A DNA stretch of 64,000 nucleotides from Paenibacillus terrigena DSM 21567 (GTDB lineage: Bacteria > Bacillota > Bacilli > Paenibacillales > Paenibacillaceae), in the NCBI RefSeq assembly GCF_000374845.1, contig NZ_KB895416.1, positions 310,001-374,000 on the forward strand. The letters are read 5' to 3'. Shown here piece after piece: positions 24,435-33,396 of this stretch; within the stretch, counting starts at the first letter, position 1, and each line of letters begins with the position of its first letter. The translations under genes were made by a program, and so were the position numbers. A model generated the notes under the pieces. It saw only the letters and a list, made by a program, of their open reading frames with translations. It searched no databases and was not told the DNA's origin.

Positions 24435-25418
24435 ATGATAGATACTAAAATAATTCTTGTCGAAGGTTTGCCTGGATCAGGAAAATCAACGACTGCTCAA
24501 TTCATATCCCAATGCCTTTCAGACAGCGGAATTGCGAACAAGTGGTGGTATGAGGAAGAAGAAGGGCATCCTGTATATATGTTTAATGATGATGAATCTA
24601 TGAAAGAAGTCATAAATGATCTTGCTAATGGAGATTATCAAAAAGTAGTGAATAACGCTTTAGAACAATGGAGGAGATTCTCCGACTCTTTAATGAGAAT
24701 AGATCAAGTAATCCTCATAGATAGTACTTTTCTAGGGTATTTAACTTGGACCTTATTTCCATTGGACGTGCCAGTTAATGAAATTGAAAAATATTTGGCT
24801 GAAGTTGAGCGTATTATTAGTCCATGGAAACCAGCTTTGATTTACTTCCATCAACGTGACGTGCATAACTCACTAAAAAAAATATGTGACAAGAGAGGAG
24901 ATACGACTACAGAGCGATTTATCCAAAATGCCAGTGAATCCAAATATGGCATTGCAAGAAAATTAGTGGGATTTGACGGAATGGTTTCATTCTGGAAAGA
25001 TTATCGTCATTTCACGAACAGCATCATTGAAAAAACACGAATGCGGAAGCTTTCAATTGAGAATTCTGAAGGGGATTGGGATAAATACCTACTAGAAATC
25101 ATGGAATTCTTAGAGATATCAATGTCTAAAAAAGTAGTAATTCGAACTGAAGATATGGATTCTTATACGGGGATTTATAAATGCGGCGAGATGATATGTG
25201 AAGTATATCGAATGAATAATGAGTTGTATATGAATGGAATACAACAAATTTGGCCTAATAGCAGACTTTTACCAAGAATGAAGAATCAATTTGAAGTCGA
25301 ATCATTACCCATAAAAGTGACTTTTAGTTCTACGAAGATTCATATGGAAGGGCCAAGATTATTCGATGGAAGTGTAGAGAAGGTGTTTAGTAAAGGGGGA
25401 GATTCCACCACATGCTAG
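24435..25418 (+). CDS. P-loop kinase-like protein with C-terminal beta domain
   Basis: 327 aa. Walker A EGLPGSGKST (residues ~9-18) opens a kinase-like NTPase domain (~1-220), with VILIDSTFLG as a probable Walker B strand. The last ~90 residues begin YTGIYKCGEMICEV and look like a small beta-barrel of the DUF3471/lipocalin-like kind found behind beta-lactamase-family domains; this fusion is unusual. Its stop overlaps the GrpB-family gene by seven bases. A shorter relative without the extension is at 39242. Substrate unknown. Confidence 0.72.
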   Translation: MIDTKIILVEGLPGSGKSTTAQFISQCLSDSGIANKWWYEEEEGHPVYMFNDDESMKEVINDLANGDYQKVVNNALEQWRRFSDSLMRIDQVILIDSTFLGYLTWTLFPLDVPVNEIEKYLAEVERIISPWKPALIYFHQRDVHNSLKKICDKRGDTTTERFIQNASESKYGIARKLVGFDGMVSFWKDYRHFTNSIIEKTRMRKLSIENSEGDWDKYLLEIMEFLEISMSKKVVIRTEDMDSYTGIYKCGEMICEVYRMNNELYMNGIQQIWPNSRLLPRMKNQFEVESLPIKVTFSSTKIHMEGPRLFDGSVEKVFSKGGDSTTC

Positions 25419-25924
25419 GTCTACCAAAAGGGCAAGTATTTATCGTCCCTTGGAATGAAAAATGGATGCTTGACTACGAACAAGAGAGTCATAGAATAAA
25501 TACAAAATTAAATAAATTCAAAGTAACGATACATCACATAGGAAGTACCTCGATACGTGACCTCAGTGCTAAACCTATTATTGATATTGCGGTAGAACTA
25601 GATCATTTTGATGATGGTTTGTTATGTGTTTCTGGTCTAGAAGAACTTGGTTATCGATATCATGGTACCAATCTACTGCCAGAAAGACATTATTTTAATA
25701 AAGGAGAACCACGGACACATCAAATCCATATGTATGCGAAGAATAATCGATATCTAAAAGAACAGCTTTTATTTAGAGATTATTTGAACTGTAATGAAGA
25801 AGCAAGACAAGAATATCAAGAGCTCAAGGAAAGGCTTTCGAAAATATATAGCACGGATAAGCACGCTTATGCAGATGCAAAGACGGAGTTTATAAATAAC
25901 ATTATTCTAAAAGCAAGACGATAA
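25412..25924 (+). CDS. GrpB family nucleotidyltransferase-fold protein
   Basis: 170 aa, usual length. GrpB signatures: VPWNEKW near the start, HHIGSTSIRDLSAKPIIDIAVEL (nucleotidyltransferase-like GS and two acidic residues), ERHYFNKGEPRTHQIHMY. Despite an old name it is unrelated to GrpE. GrpB proteins are often fused to or next to kinases such as CoaE; here it overlaps a P-loop kinase gene, suggesting they work together. Activity unproven. Confidence 0.85.
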   Translation: MLGLPKGQVFIVPWNEKWMLDYEQESHRINTKLNKFKVTIHHIGSTSIRDLSAKPIIDIAVELDHFDDGLLCVSGLEELGYRYHGTNLLPERHYFNKGEPRTHQIHMYAKNNRYLKEQLLFRDYLNCNEEARQEYQELKERLSKIYSTDKHAYADAKTEFINNIILKARR

Positions 25925-25993
25925 GTAGACGAGCAAAATAAAGTATGGGGACAGGGATGATTTAATGATAGCAGGTACTATGGTCTTGGATTT

Positions 25994-26173
25994 ATGGTAA
26001 ATAAGAAGTTAAACATTTGGAAAATAGTCAGCTTAATTATTATGAGTGGAGGCGTTTTGTCACCAATTGGTCTAGACCCTAAATGGATATATTTTGTAAC
26101 ATTTTTACCAGGAAGTGTTCTATTAATTATCGTTAACCGGTACGAGGTGAAATTTAGAAATAATATTGATTAA
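25994..26173 (+). CDS. Small membrane protein
   Basis: 59 aa (starts MVNKKLNIWKIVSLIIMSGG) with two hydrophobic segments and a basic C-terminus (NRYEVKFRNNID). The ribosome binding site is weak, so the call rests on an uninterrupted frame with membrane-protein composition between two real genes. Not recognised. Confidence 0.45.
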   Translation: MVNKKLNIWKIVSLIIMSGGVLSPIGLDPKWIYFVTFLPGSVLLIIVNRYEVKFRNNID

Positions 26174-26202
26174 GGTGGTTCTTATGAACGGGGGATCAAT
26201 AG

Positions 26203-26778
26203 ATGTTTGAATACGTGACGCACTACTATAAACAAAATTCAGTGCCTTTTCAAAGTTTGTCCGCATTATCTGAGCCGGAAGCGCTCAAAATTATGGAAGA
26301 ACTTCGAGATAATTCGCCTATGTTTGAGAGGTTTAATCATCCGATGGAATATTTGGAGAACAGAGCTCAGACAGAAGTATGGTTATGGAACAGTTTCATT
26401 CAAAAAGGCGGTAAACCTCCAGAGCGGTTTCCAATCTACATGGTGCTGGGCCATTCTTCTTGGCTAGATACGCGTTCATTCGATTATGGTCATGCAATCA
26501 ATTCCGTACAAATACCGCTATCGATTTTTAGTGAAGATGATATTACGTTTACGGTCCCGGATAGTATGGTTTCGTTCAGTTATAACAAAGATAAGCCGCA
26601 GCAATATTATCGTCCTGAGTATCATGGGCACATATTCACGCTTAGTGAGGCTAAAACATTATTCCATCCCGAACTGAATAACATGTTAGAGACAGAATTG
26701 CCGGAGGGTACCATTCCATACATTGAAGCGCAAGTGTGGAATCATCAATTAATTCGCACGCATTTTCAGATGGATTAG
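26203..26778 (+). CDS. Hypothetical protein
   Basis: 191 aa, soluble. Visible features: a helical N-terminal third (LSEPEALKIMEELRDNSPMFERF), then strands with FPIYMVLGHSSWLDTRSFDYG and IPLSIFSEDDITFTVPDS. I do not recognise the family. The GGGGATC site before ATG 26203 is moderate. The following 220 bases hold no gene, only a small ATTGCC/GGCAAT hairpin at about 26942-26956. Confidence 0.7.
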   Translation: MFEYVTHYYKQNSVPFQSLSALSEPEALKIMEELRDNSPMFERFNHPMEYLENRAQTEVWLWNSFIQKGGKPPERFPIYMVLGHSSWLDTRSFDYGHAINSVQIPLSIFSEDDITFTVPDSMVSFSYNKDKPQQYYRPEYHGHIFTLSEAKTLFHPELNNMLETELPEGTIPYIEAQVWNHQLIRTHFQMD

Positions 26779-26998
26779 ATCGTTATATTTTCCGCATGGG
26801 GGATCTGCGCGACGTAGATTCCTTTTTCATATGCCGCTAACATCGGTAACCTCTTGACTTGGGTTTATTTAACATACAAGATAATAATAGCAATTATTTT
26901 CGAGAATCTATGCTGTGATTGAAGACGTAGACTAACGATGGATTGCCGTTGGCAATAAAAACCAACATGGGGATTTAGCATAAGAAGAGGTGGATGTC

Positions 26999-27997
26999 AT
27001 GGAACAACAAGTCAAAGAGCTGATGAATGACCGACTGCTTGATCAAGCGGCGATTACTTTTGGATTACGTCTATCTGATTTACAGGTGATCGGTGGGTTT
27101 CAAAACTTTGTCTATGAATATGAGAAGAACGGCAAGAATTACATCTTTAGAATGACGCATAGCTCCCATAGGAATGCAGATCAAGTGCGAGGAGAGCTCG
27201 AATGGATTCAATATCTCTATGATCATGGCGTGTCAGTCAGCAGACCCATCCCTTCACAGCATGATCGACTCGTTGAGGTTATTGAACAGGAAGATTCCTA
27301 TTTTATCATCACTTCATTCGAGAAAGCACTTGGTAAGAAGATCTTCTATCCAGAATGTATGAATAATGATTCATTGTCAGAGCTGTGTGGAGAGATAACG
27401 GGGCAAATACATGAATTTTCTAAAATGTACGTACCTAGCAGCAAGTCAATTACGCGTCATCATTGGACAGATAATTACTATTTAACACATATGAAGAAGT
27501 TCATCCCTTCACATCAGCACGAAGTTCTCAAAGGCTTTGATCAGCTAACGAATCAGATCAATCTTTTGAATAAAGAGGCTCGTTATGGGCTTATTCATGG
27601 CGATATCAATGTCGCGAATTTCATGCTCGATCACAATAAAATCATGCTTTTCGATTTCGATGAATGTCAGTACAGCTGGTATGTCGAGGATATTGCCATT
27701 CAACTTTTCTACATGGTCTATGTTGTACTTAATGATTCGATTGATGAGAGAAATAATCAGGCTAGGAGATTTCTACATCATTTTCTTAAAGGCTATGAAC
27801 GATACACATCCATGGATAGTGAATCGCTTCAACACATCAGCTTATTCCTGCGACTTAGGGAATTAATTGTTTATATTGGGATGCACCGAAGTTTTGACCT
27901 AACCAATTTAGATGATTGGACAAGTACATATATTCAGGAAAGCAGAGCAAGGTTGGAAAAAGGAATTCCGATCGTAGAAGGACTTTTAGGATTATGA
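26999..27997 (+). CDS. APH-like phosphotransferase
   Basis: 332 aa from ATG 26999, eight bases after AAGAAGAGG. Kinase-fold motifs: catalytic loop LIHGDINVANFM (residues ~200-211) and metal-binding LFDFDEC. It belongs to the aminoglycoside/homoserine/choline kinase superfamily. A close paralogue is at 49556: both share GGFxxFVYEYxKxGxxY near residue 30 and R.GE.EW. Substrate unknown; resistance is possible but not shown. Confidence 0.85.
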   Translation: MEQQVKELMNDRLLDQAAITFGLRLSDLQVIGGFQNFVYEYEKNGKNYIFRMTHSSHRNADQVRGELEWIQYLYDHGVSVSRPIPSQHDRLVEVIEQEDSYFIITSFEKALGKKIFYPECMNNDSLSELCGEITGQIHEFSKMYVPSSKSITRHHWTDNYYLTHMKKFIPSHQHEVLKGFDQLTNQINLLNKEARYGLIHGDINVANFMLDHNKIMLFDFDECQYSWYVEDIAIQLFYMVYVVLNDSIDERNNQARRFLHHFLKGYERYTSMDSESLQHISLFLRLRELIVYIGMHRSFDLTNLDDWTSTYIQESRARLEKGIPIVEGLLGL

Positions 27998-28032
27998 TTT
28001 TGAAATCTGGTCAAAGAAATGGAGGTAGTTCA

Positions 28033-28581
28033 ATGGAAATCAAAAAATTAGTGCACTTAACAATGGATGAAGTCGTATCTTTAGGCGATTTTGGGTATGT
28101 TTCCAGTCAGAAATATGAAGTGAAGAAAGAGGAGTCTTTGCAAGCAGTTTCTATCAACATGAATCTGATCGATCTTGATGAACCCTATGTTAAACAAGAA
28201 ATGAACGAAGAAGATGATCTTAACCGATATGAGGAACTCGTTAAGCAAGGCTATTCGTTAGGCCTCTACATCGATAATAAACTAGCAGCGCTGGCCATCT
28301 CAGAAGGGCAGACTTGGAATAATACGCTCATGTTATGGCATCTGCATGTTCACGAAGATCATAGAAGGCAGAAATACGGGCACATGCTGCTGAACAGGGT
28401 CATTGAACTGGCGCAAGAAAATGGCTTTCGAGCGATAACCTTAGAAACGCAAAATACGAATGTTCCAGCGATCCAGTTTTATAAACAATGTGGCTTTGAG
28501 ATCGAAGGCATTGATTTGTCTATGTACGATTTAGGTGAAGGAAATGAAGAGGTTGCACTGTTTATGAGAAGAAAGTTTTGA
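28033..28581 (+). CDS. GNAT acetyltransferase, streptothricin/nourseothricin-acetyltransferase-like
   Basis: 182 aa from ATG 28033, after TGGAGG. Motif A: LHVHEDHRRQKYGHMLL (R-x-x-K-Y-G, slightly atypical of RxxGxG). The stretch AITLETQNTNVPAIQFYKQCGF, followed by EIEGIDLSMYD, is shared with Sat/Nat acetyltransferases. Streptothricin resistance would be a reasonable test; it is inference. Starts 35 bases after the APH-like gene. Confidence 0.82.
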   Translation: MEIKKLVHLTMDEVVSLGDFGYVSSQKYEVKKEESLQAVSINMNLIDLDEPYVKQEMNEEDDLNRYEELVKQGYSLGLYIDNKLAALAISEGQTWNNTLMLWHLHVHEDHRRQKYGHMLLNRVIELAQENGFRAITLETQNTNVPAIQFYKQCGFEIEGIDLSMYDLGEGNEEVALFMRRKF

Positions 28582-28608
28582 TTCGAGGTATATAAAGGAG
28601 CGACAGAC

Positions 28609-29175
28609 ATGCGTTATCCTTTTGATTGTATTACGGAATTCATGTTTTTCGAGACAGGCGTAGAGCAATCGGATCTAATCCTTATCCCTGGCGGCAGCCA
28701 TCCTCAACTCATGGAGAGGGCTGCGGAACTGTATCATCAGGGCATGGCCCCATATATATTACCGTCTGGGGGACCAACCTCTCACGTTAACTCAACAGAA
28801 TGGGAGTTCCTACAAGATGTCGGAATTCGATTAGGTGTTCCGGAACATGCGATATTACGAGAAGACCGTGCTACGAATACCTTTGAAAATGCAAGATTTT
28901 CGTGGAAGGTCATTCAAGAACACGGATTAGTCCCCAAGAAAGTCATCTTAGTATGTAAATCATACCATGCAAGACGTGCCTTACTTACTTATCAGACTGA
29001 TTTTCCGATGGATGTTACTTTCTATGTATGCCCCGTTACGGATAAAACAGGTACAACCAAGGATAACTGGTTTACTGAAGATACGAAGATCAAATATGTC
29101 ATGAACGAACTCGTTAAGGTAGGCCAGTATTTTGCGCATCACATCCCCAACTGGGTTAACCGTGAACAAGATTAA
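28609..29175 (+). CDS. YdcF family (DUF218) protein
   Basis: 188 aa. DUF218 signatures: LILIPGGSHPQLMERA, PYILPSGG, HAILREDRATNTFENARF and VILVCKSYHARRAL. The family has a Rossmann-like fold; ElyC/SanA members affect envelope synthesis, but this one lacks membrane helices. AAAGGAG sets ATG 28609. Confidence 0.85.
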   Translation: MRYPFDCITEFMFFETGVEQSDLILIPGGSHPQLMERAAELYHQGMAPYILPSGGPTSHVNSTEWEFLQDVGIRLGVPEHAILREDRATNTFENARFSWKVIQEHGLVPKKVILVCKSYHARRALLTYQTDFPMDVTFYVCPVTDKTGTTKDNWFTEDTKIKYVMNELVKVGQYFAHHIPNWVNREQD

Positions 29176-29312
29176 TATAATAGAGTTTCTCAATCAAAAA
29201 CGATAAAGAATTCGTTCACCGTTTAAGTAAGGCTGACAATGCTGTTGACATAGCAGAGGCATACGTTCGAAGAAGTTTAAGATTTTTATTATTTTTAAAG
29301 GAAGTGTTCCCA

Positions 29313-29768
29313 TTGCCCAACGTAGAAATGACCAACATGTGCATGATTTATGATCCAACAACGGACAAGGTGCTTGTTCAAGATCGGATTAAGTCTTGGA
29401 AAGGCATCGCATTTCCAGGAGGACACATCGAAGATGGCGAGAGCATTATCGATTCTACGATCCGAGAAATAAAAGAAGAGACGGGGTTAACGATATCTGA
29501 CTTAGAGCTATGTGGGATCGTATACTGGTACAACGATGCAACGGGTGATAGATATCTCGTGTTTAGTTATCGGACAGAGGTGTTCAGCGGTCAGTTGCTA
29601 GATGAGACCGAAGAAGGTCGTCTTTTCTGGGTAGATAAAAATGAATTATCATCCCTTCCTCTAGCAGAAGGTTTGAAAGAACGGTTACCACTGTTCCTGG
29701 ATAAGAAATATTCTGAAGGCTTCGGGATTTGGAATGAACATCATCAGACGGAATTGAAATGGCAGTAA
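29313..29768 (+). CDS. NUDIX hydrolase, MutT-like
   Basis: 151 aa from TTG 29313, eight to nine bases after AAAGGAAG; an in-frame GTG at 29304 is too close. Nudix box: GGHIEDGES...REIKEETGLT (residues ~36-58), preceded by WKGIAFPGG as in 8-oxo-dGTP diphosphatases. A frameshifted paralogue is at 43301. Confidence 0.88.
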   Translation: MPNVEMTNMCMIYDPTTDKVLVQDRIKSWKGIAFPGGHIEDGESIIDSTIREIKEETGLTISDLELCGIVYWYNDATGDRYLVFSYRTEVFSGQLLDETEEGRLFWVDKNELSSLPLAEGLKERLPLFLDKKYSEGFGIWNEHHQTELKWQ

Positions 29769-29793
29769 ATATGGAGCAAAAGGGAAAGAGGGA

Positions 29794-30342
29794 ATGATCA
29801 TTTTAAACAAAGACGGTGTCATCATACGTACCCTAGCCGAAAGCGATGCGCTGCTGCTCCTTAAATGGCTGTCAGATCCTCGTGTTTTAGAATTTTTTGC
29901 GGGTCGAGATAGACCCTATGATCTTGCATTGGTACGCGAACACTTTTTCAATGAAGAGGACGATGCAACGTGTTGTATCATTCAATACGATGGCGTGGAT
30001 ATCGGGTATATTCAGTTTTACCCCATATCTGAAGAGGATTACGAGGAATTTGGATATCTTCAAGATGAACGCATTTACGGTCTGGATCAATTCATCGGTG
30101 AAGTGGATTATTGGAATAAGGGTATAGGAACCAAGCTCGTGAAGGCAATGGCGGAATATTTAGTGAAGGAAATCGGAGTGGATAAGATTATCATGGATCC
30201 TCAAACATGGAATACGCGGGCATTAAGTGTGTATGAGAAGTGTGGATTCCGGAAAGTGAAGCTATTACCTGAACATGAGTGGCATGAGGGCCAGATGAGA
30301 GATTGTTGGTTAATTGAATATGATGGAGCAGAGGATTCTTGA
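29794..30342 (+). CDS. GNAT acetyltransferase, AAC(6')-like
   Basis: 182 aa. N-terminal IIRTLAESDALLLLKWLSDPRVLEFF and GLDQFIGEVDYWNKGIGTKLVK (acetyl-CoA loop NKGIGT), then MDPQTWNTRALSVYEKCGF, match the Acetyltransf_8 type that includes aminoglycoside 6'-acetyltransferases. The aminoglycoside substrate is a hypothesis. Overlaps the next gene by four bases. Confidence 0.85.
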   Translation: MIILNKDGVIIRTLAESDALLLLKWLSDPRVLEFFAGRDRPYDLALVREHFFNEEDDATCCIIQYDGVDIGYIQFYPISEEDYEEFGYLQDERIYGLDQFIGEVDYWNKGIGTKLVKAMAEYLVKEIGVDKIIMDPQTWNTRALSVYEKCGFRKVKLLPEHEWHEGQMRDCWLIEYDGAEDS

Positions 30343-30845
30343 ACATAAGACGAAAACATTGGATTCTTATCGTAGTATTACTCGCTATCCTCATCCCATT
30401 TACGATAAGCTATCTCAACTATTCGAAAATAAACGTTAGTGACCAATATGCGGATGAATTCAGGAACAATCTATTCGAGAACTTGAATCGTAAAAAGCCG
30501 TTCACCATGGACGAAGTGACCAACTTCGCGTGGGACCGGATGCATGTCTTTGGCCCCTACCTATCTCGGGAGCAGATGCAGCAAGTGACTGGCAGGAAAT
30601 GGACTAACAATCGCACCTATATCGGATATCTTTTAGGGGGATTAGGGTTGGATGATTTTCCGCTGCTAGACGAGGGTTACCACAAGCTAGTATTTATCAA
30701 TCAAGAGAAGGTTGTCCTGGACATTACATTAGAACGCTATAACGTCGATTTTTTATCGATCAAGGAACTGCGCAACAACGATCGAACCAAACTTATTGTA
30801 GAGGATGGTACTCATGTTAAGCTTGATCACGGAATTGCCGACTGA
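30339..30845 (+). CDS. Membrane-anchored hypothetical protein
   Basis: 168 aa from TTG 30339, overlapping the upstream stop (TTGA). One N-terminal hydrophobic helix (HWILIVVLLAILIPFTISYL) is followed by an extracytoplasmic domain with FTMDEVTNFAWDRMHVFGPY. This pattern is common in unnamed Bacillota lipoprotein-like proteins. No enzyme motifs. Confidence 0.65.
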   Translation: MNIRRKHWILIVVLLAILIPFTISYLNYSKINVSDQYADEFRNNLFENLNRKKPFTMDEVTNFAWDRMHVFGPYLSREQMQQVTGRKWTNNRTYIGYLLGGLGLDDFPLLDEGYHKLVFINQEKVVLDITLERYNVDFLSIKELRNNDRTKLIVEDGTHVKLDHGIAD

Positions 30846-31234
30846 TAAGTCATTGCGTACCCATACTACCGGATGGAAACATGATGATGGTCTGGGATCG
30901 GGATGAGCAGGGATTAACGACGATCGGTGGCAGGTTGGAGGCGAACGAGACATTAGAAGCTGGTTTAGACCGAGAAGTCATGGAAGAGGCAGGGCTCTTA
31001 TTGGCAGATGATCGAATCCCATTTGCAGCTTGGTACTGGGAGAGCACGGATACCTATACGGTATGGTTTCTAGCCAAAGTCAATACAATGGTACAAATGC
31101 CTGAAGGGTTCGAGAAAACCGGCTGCGTGATCATGAATTTTGAGACGGCCATACAGATGATTATGCGATTAGAAGGTATGGGGGAGCGGGTTGAGATCAT
31201 TAGAAGGGCAAGAATCTTGGCTGAGCAAGGCTAA
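30842..31234 (+). CDS. NUDIX hydrolase with uncertain start
   Basis: The Nudix core is intact: GGRLEANET...REVMEEAGLL, then AWYWESTDTYTVWFLA. The first ATG in frame is 30881, but the first beta strand (ISHCVPILPDGN) lies before it, so translation probably begins upstream. The frame is open only from 30827, and CTG at 30842 overlaps the preceding stop (CTGA), suggesting coupled translation from CTG. Otherwise the gene has lost its true start. Confidence 0.65.
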   Translation: MISHCVPILPDGNMMMVWDRDEQGLTTIGGRLEANETLEAGLDREVMEEAGLLLADDRIPFAAWYWESTDTYTVWFLAKVNTMVQMPEGFEKTGCVIMNFETAIQMIMRLEGMGERVEIIRRARILAEQG

Positions 31235-31246
31235 TGAGGAGAGTAC

Positions 31247-31412
31247 ATGAGTAAACGTTGGATAGGTGGTGGCTGCTGTCATCGCAAACGTTGCAGTCGT
31301 CATTTGGATCCAACTGGATGATGTTAATGAAATATATAACCTCACAGAGAGATACGTCGCTGGACCAGCAAAGACGATGGAAGAAGCGAACTGCAATTGC
31401 TAGGAAAATAAT
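31247..31412 (+). pseudogene. Small membrane protein gene, probably frameshifted
   Basis: ATG 31247 has a GAGGAG site and reads MSKRWI; the sensible continuation VVAAVIANVAVVIWIQLDDV is in another frame from 31266, ending TAA at 31410-31412. A net shift near 31264 would join them. Alternatively a 47-48 aa protein starts at GTG 31266 or 31269. Confidence 0.35.
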
Positions 31413-31517
31413 AGAAGGTAGATGAATGTAGGAGATACGGTCATCACCCAATAATCTGCTAGTGAAAAATTAGAATTGTGATTATAATAGATCATTATGC
31501 TTCTAGGAGGAAAATTC

Positions 31518-32021
31518 TTGAAAATAGCACTTCTATTATTAATGCTCATGGGTTCCTACAGTCATGAGGGGATAAATTCAGGGGATATTAATGTCCTGCA
31601 AACACACCCTACCGACAAAGAGTTACGACTTTATATGGATGAGAACAAAATCAAACCCCTAGATATACATGTTCAACCAAAGGAAACGCTAATTCTAACG
31701 GAAAATGAACTCATCCGTGTTGAGAAAGACCCGATCGAAGGTGAATTGTTGTCCATGGGCGTTGGATGGGAGCCTGCATCAAGCGAAGTGAAGGCCTATG
31801 CAAGAATCAATGATGGATTGCTGTATTTTGTCGTGTATGACGACGAACTGATGAAGAAAACCCATACACTAGATATCGGTAATTCCAAACAAAGTAGAAT
31901 CATTGAATATCATGGGCAAAAAGGAATGTTTGTTGACCTAGGAGATGAATTTGACGCAGGTGGATCAATCAATTTCTTGGATAAAGAAGGAGATATCATT
32001 CATCAAGAGGCTTTCTGGTAA
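31518..32021 (+). CDS. Exported hypothetical protein
   Basis: 167 aa from TTG 31518, seven bases after TAGGAGG. A short signal peptide (LKIALLLLMLMGSYS) precedes a beta-rich soluble domain. No cysteine follows it, so this is not a lipoprotein. The family is not recognised. Confidence 0.65.
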   Translation: MKIALLLLMLMGSYSHEGINSGDINVLQTHPTDKELRLYMDENKIKPLDIHVQPKETLILTENELIRVEKDPIEGELLSMGVGWEPASSEVKAYARINDGLLYFVVYDDELMKKTHTLDIGNSKQSRIIEYHGQKGMFVDLGDEFDAGGSINFLDKEGDIIHQEAFW

Positions 32022-32063
32022 ACCACCGGCGGAGGATCGCCGAAGAGAATAGACTTCAATGAC

Positions 32064-32156
32064 TTGCCAAAACCGATCAGGGTATTTGGCTATTTTTTTA
32101 TCGGGGCATTGATCATGATGGCCGTGATCATATTCATCAGTGCATGGATGAAATAA
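32064..32156 (+). CDS. Very small membrane peptide, uncertain
   Basis: 30 codons from TTG 32064, in frame with and after the stop of the previous gene; the same open stretch extends back to 32022. The peptide is hydrophobic (IRVFGYFFIGALIMMAVIIF) and ends SAWMK. No good start, so it may be the detached tail of a former longer gene. Confidence 0.25.
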   Translation: MPKPIRVFGYFFIGALIMMAVIIFISAWMK

Positions 32157-32178
32157 CACGAAAGCGAGGAGAACGATC

Positions 32179-32718
32179 ATGGAGTTTCCTGTCTTAGAAA
32201 CGGAAAGATTAAAGCTTCGACAACTGCGGCTTGATGATGCATCAGACTTGTATGATTATTTTTCCAATGACGAGGTAACGGAGTACTACGATTTAGCCAC
32301 CTTTACAGAACGTAAACAAGCGGAAGATTTGATTCAAATGTGGATAGACAGTTTCAGCCGTCTACGTAGCATTCGATGGGGCGTCACATTGAAATTGGAA
32401 GATCGCGTCATCGGAACCTGTGGTTTTCATAAATGGTCGCAGAAGAATCGCAGAGCTGAGATCGGCTATGAATTATCTCCTGCGTACTGGCGTCAAGGGT
32501 ATATGAGTGAAGTATTGGATGCGGTTATCAGGTGTGGATTTCATGAGATTGGATTGAATCGAATAGAAGCGCAGATTTTTCAAGATAATATCGGTTCGAG
32601 AAAAGTGTTGGAGAAAGCAGGGTTTGAGGAAGAAGGTGTGTTGCAGGACTATTTCTATCTGAAGGATAGATTTGTGGATGCCGCGATTTTTGCGATATTG
32701 AAGAGGGATATATGCTGA
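32179..32718 (+). CDS. GNAT acetyltransferase, RimJ/RimL type
   Basis: 179 aa. LETERLKLRQLRLDDA at the start, RRAEIGYELSPAYWRQGYMSE (acetyl-CoA loop RQGYMSE) and NRIEAQIFQDNIGSRKVLEKAGF are the RimJ/L pattern. AAGCGAGGAG precedes the ATG. Acceptor unknown. Confidence 0.88.
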   Translation: MEFPVLETERLKLRQLRLDDASDLYDYFSNDEVTEYYDLATFTERKQAEDLIQMWIDSFSRLRSIRWGVTLKLEDRVIGTCGFHKWSQKNRRAEIGYELSPAYWRQGYMSEVLDAVIRCGFHEIGLNRIEAQIFQDNIGSRKVLEKAGFEEEGVLQDYFYLKDRFVDAAIFAILKRDIC

Positions 32719-32781
32719 TTCGAAATATGGCTAAAATCGGATTTTTAGTAATGTGATAGACGAAAGACGGAGGTTTCCATA

Positions 32782-33396
32782 ATGAATACTAACGCACGAA
32801 AAAACGCACTTGTCATCATCCTACACGAAATATATGGGGTCAACGATCATACATACTATTACCGGGACATGTTGGTCCAAGAAGGTTATGACGTGCTTAC
32901 CCCCGATCTGTTACATGGTCAAGCATTTACATATGACCAAGATGAGCAAGCGTATCACTTTTTTGTGAATGAGATTGGGTTCGATCAAACGGCTGCTGAA
33001 GTAAAGCAAATGGTGCTCGCGAACCGGGAGCGTTATGACCGAATCTTCCTGATGGGCTTTAGTGTCGGGGCAACCCTTGCGTGGATGAATAGCGAAATTG
33101 GTGTAGACGGCATCATCGGATTCTATGGATCAAGAATTCGAAATCACCTATATATTGTGCCGGAATGCCCTGCTTTATTGTTCTTTGCGAACCATGAGAA
33201 GTCATTTGATGTATTGGCGTTAGCGGAGAGACTTCAAGGAAAGAGTAACACAACAATTGAGGTAATCGAAGGCGAACATGGATTTATGAATCCGTTCCAT
33301 CCAGCCTATAAATCGGATGAATCTATGACATGTATAGCGGTGACCAAGGAATTTCTTCACAAGGAGGTTTATAAAGTTGGAGCGAATCAACCATAA
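32782..33396 (+). CDS. Dienelactone-hydrolase-family alpha/beta hydrolase
   Basis: 204 aa. Alpha/beta fold with IILHEIYGVNDHTYYY, nucleophile elbow GFSVGA (serine rather than the cysteine of classical enzymes, residue ~95) and catalytic histidine in EHGFMNPFHPAY. Substrate unknown. Its 3' end overlaps the BtrH-like gene by 20 bases and contains that gene's ribosome binding site. Confidence 0.82.
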   Translation: MNTNARKNALVIILHEIYGVNDHTYYYRDMLVQEGYDVLTPDLLHGQAFTYDQDEQAYHFFVNEIGFDQTAAEVKQMVLANRERYDRIFLMGFSVGATLAWMNSEIGVDGIIGFYGSRIRNHLYIVPECPALLFFANHEKSFDVLALAERLQGKSNTTIEVIEGEHGFMNPFHPAYKSDESMTCIAVTKEFLHKEVYKVGANQP

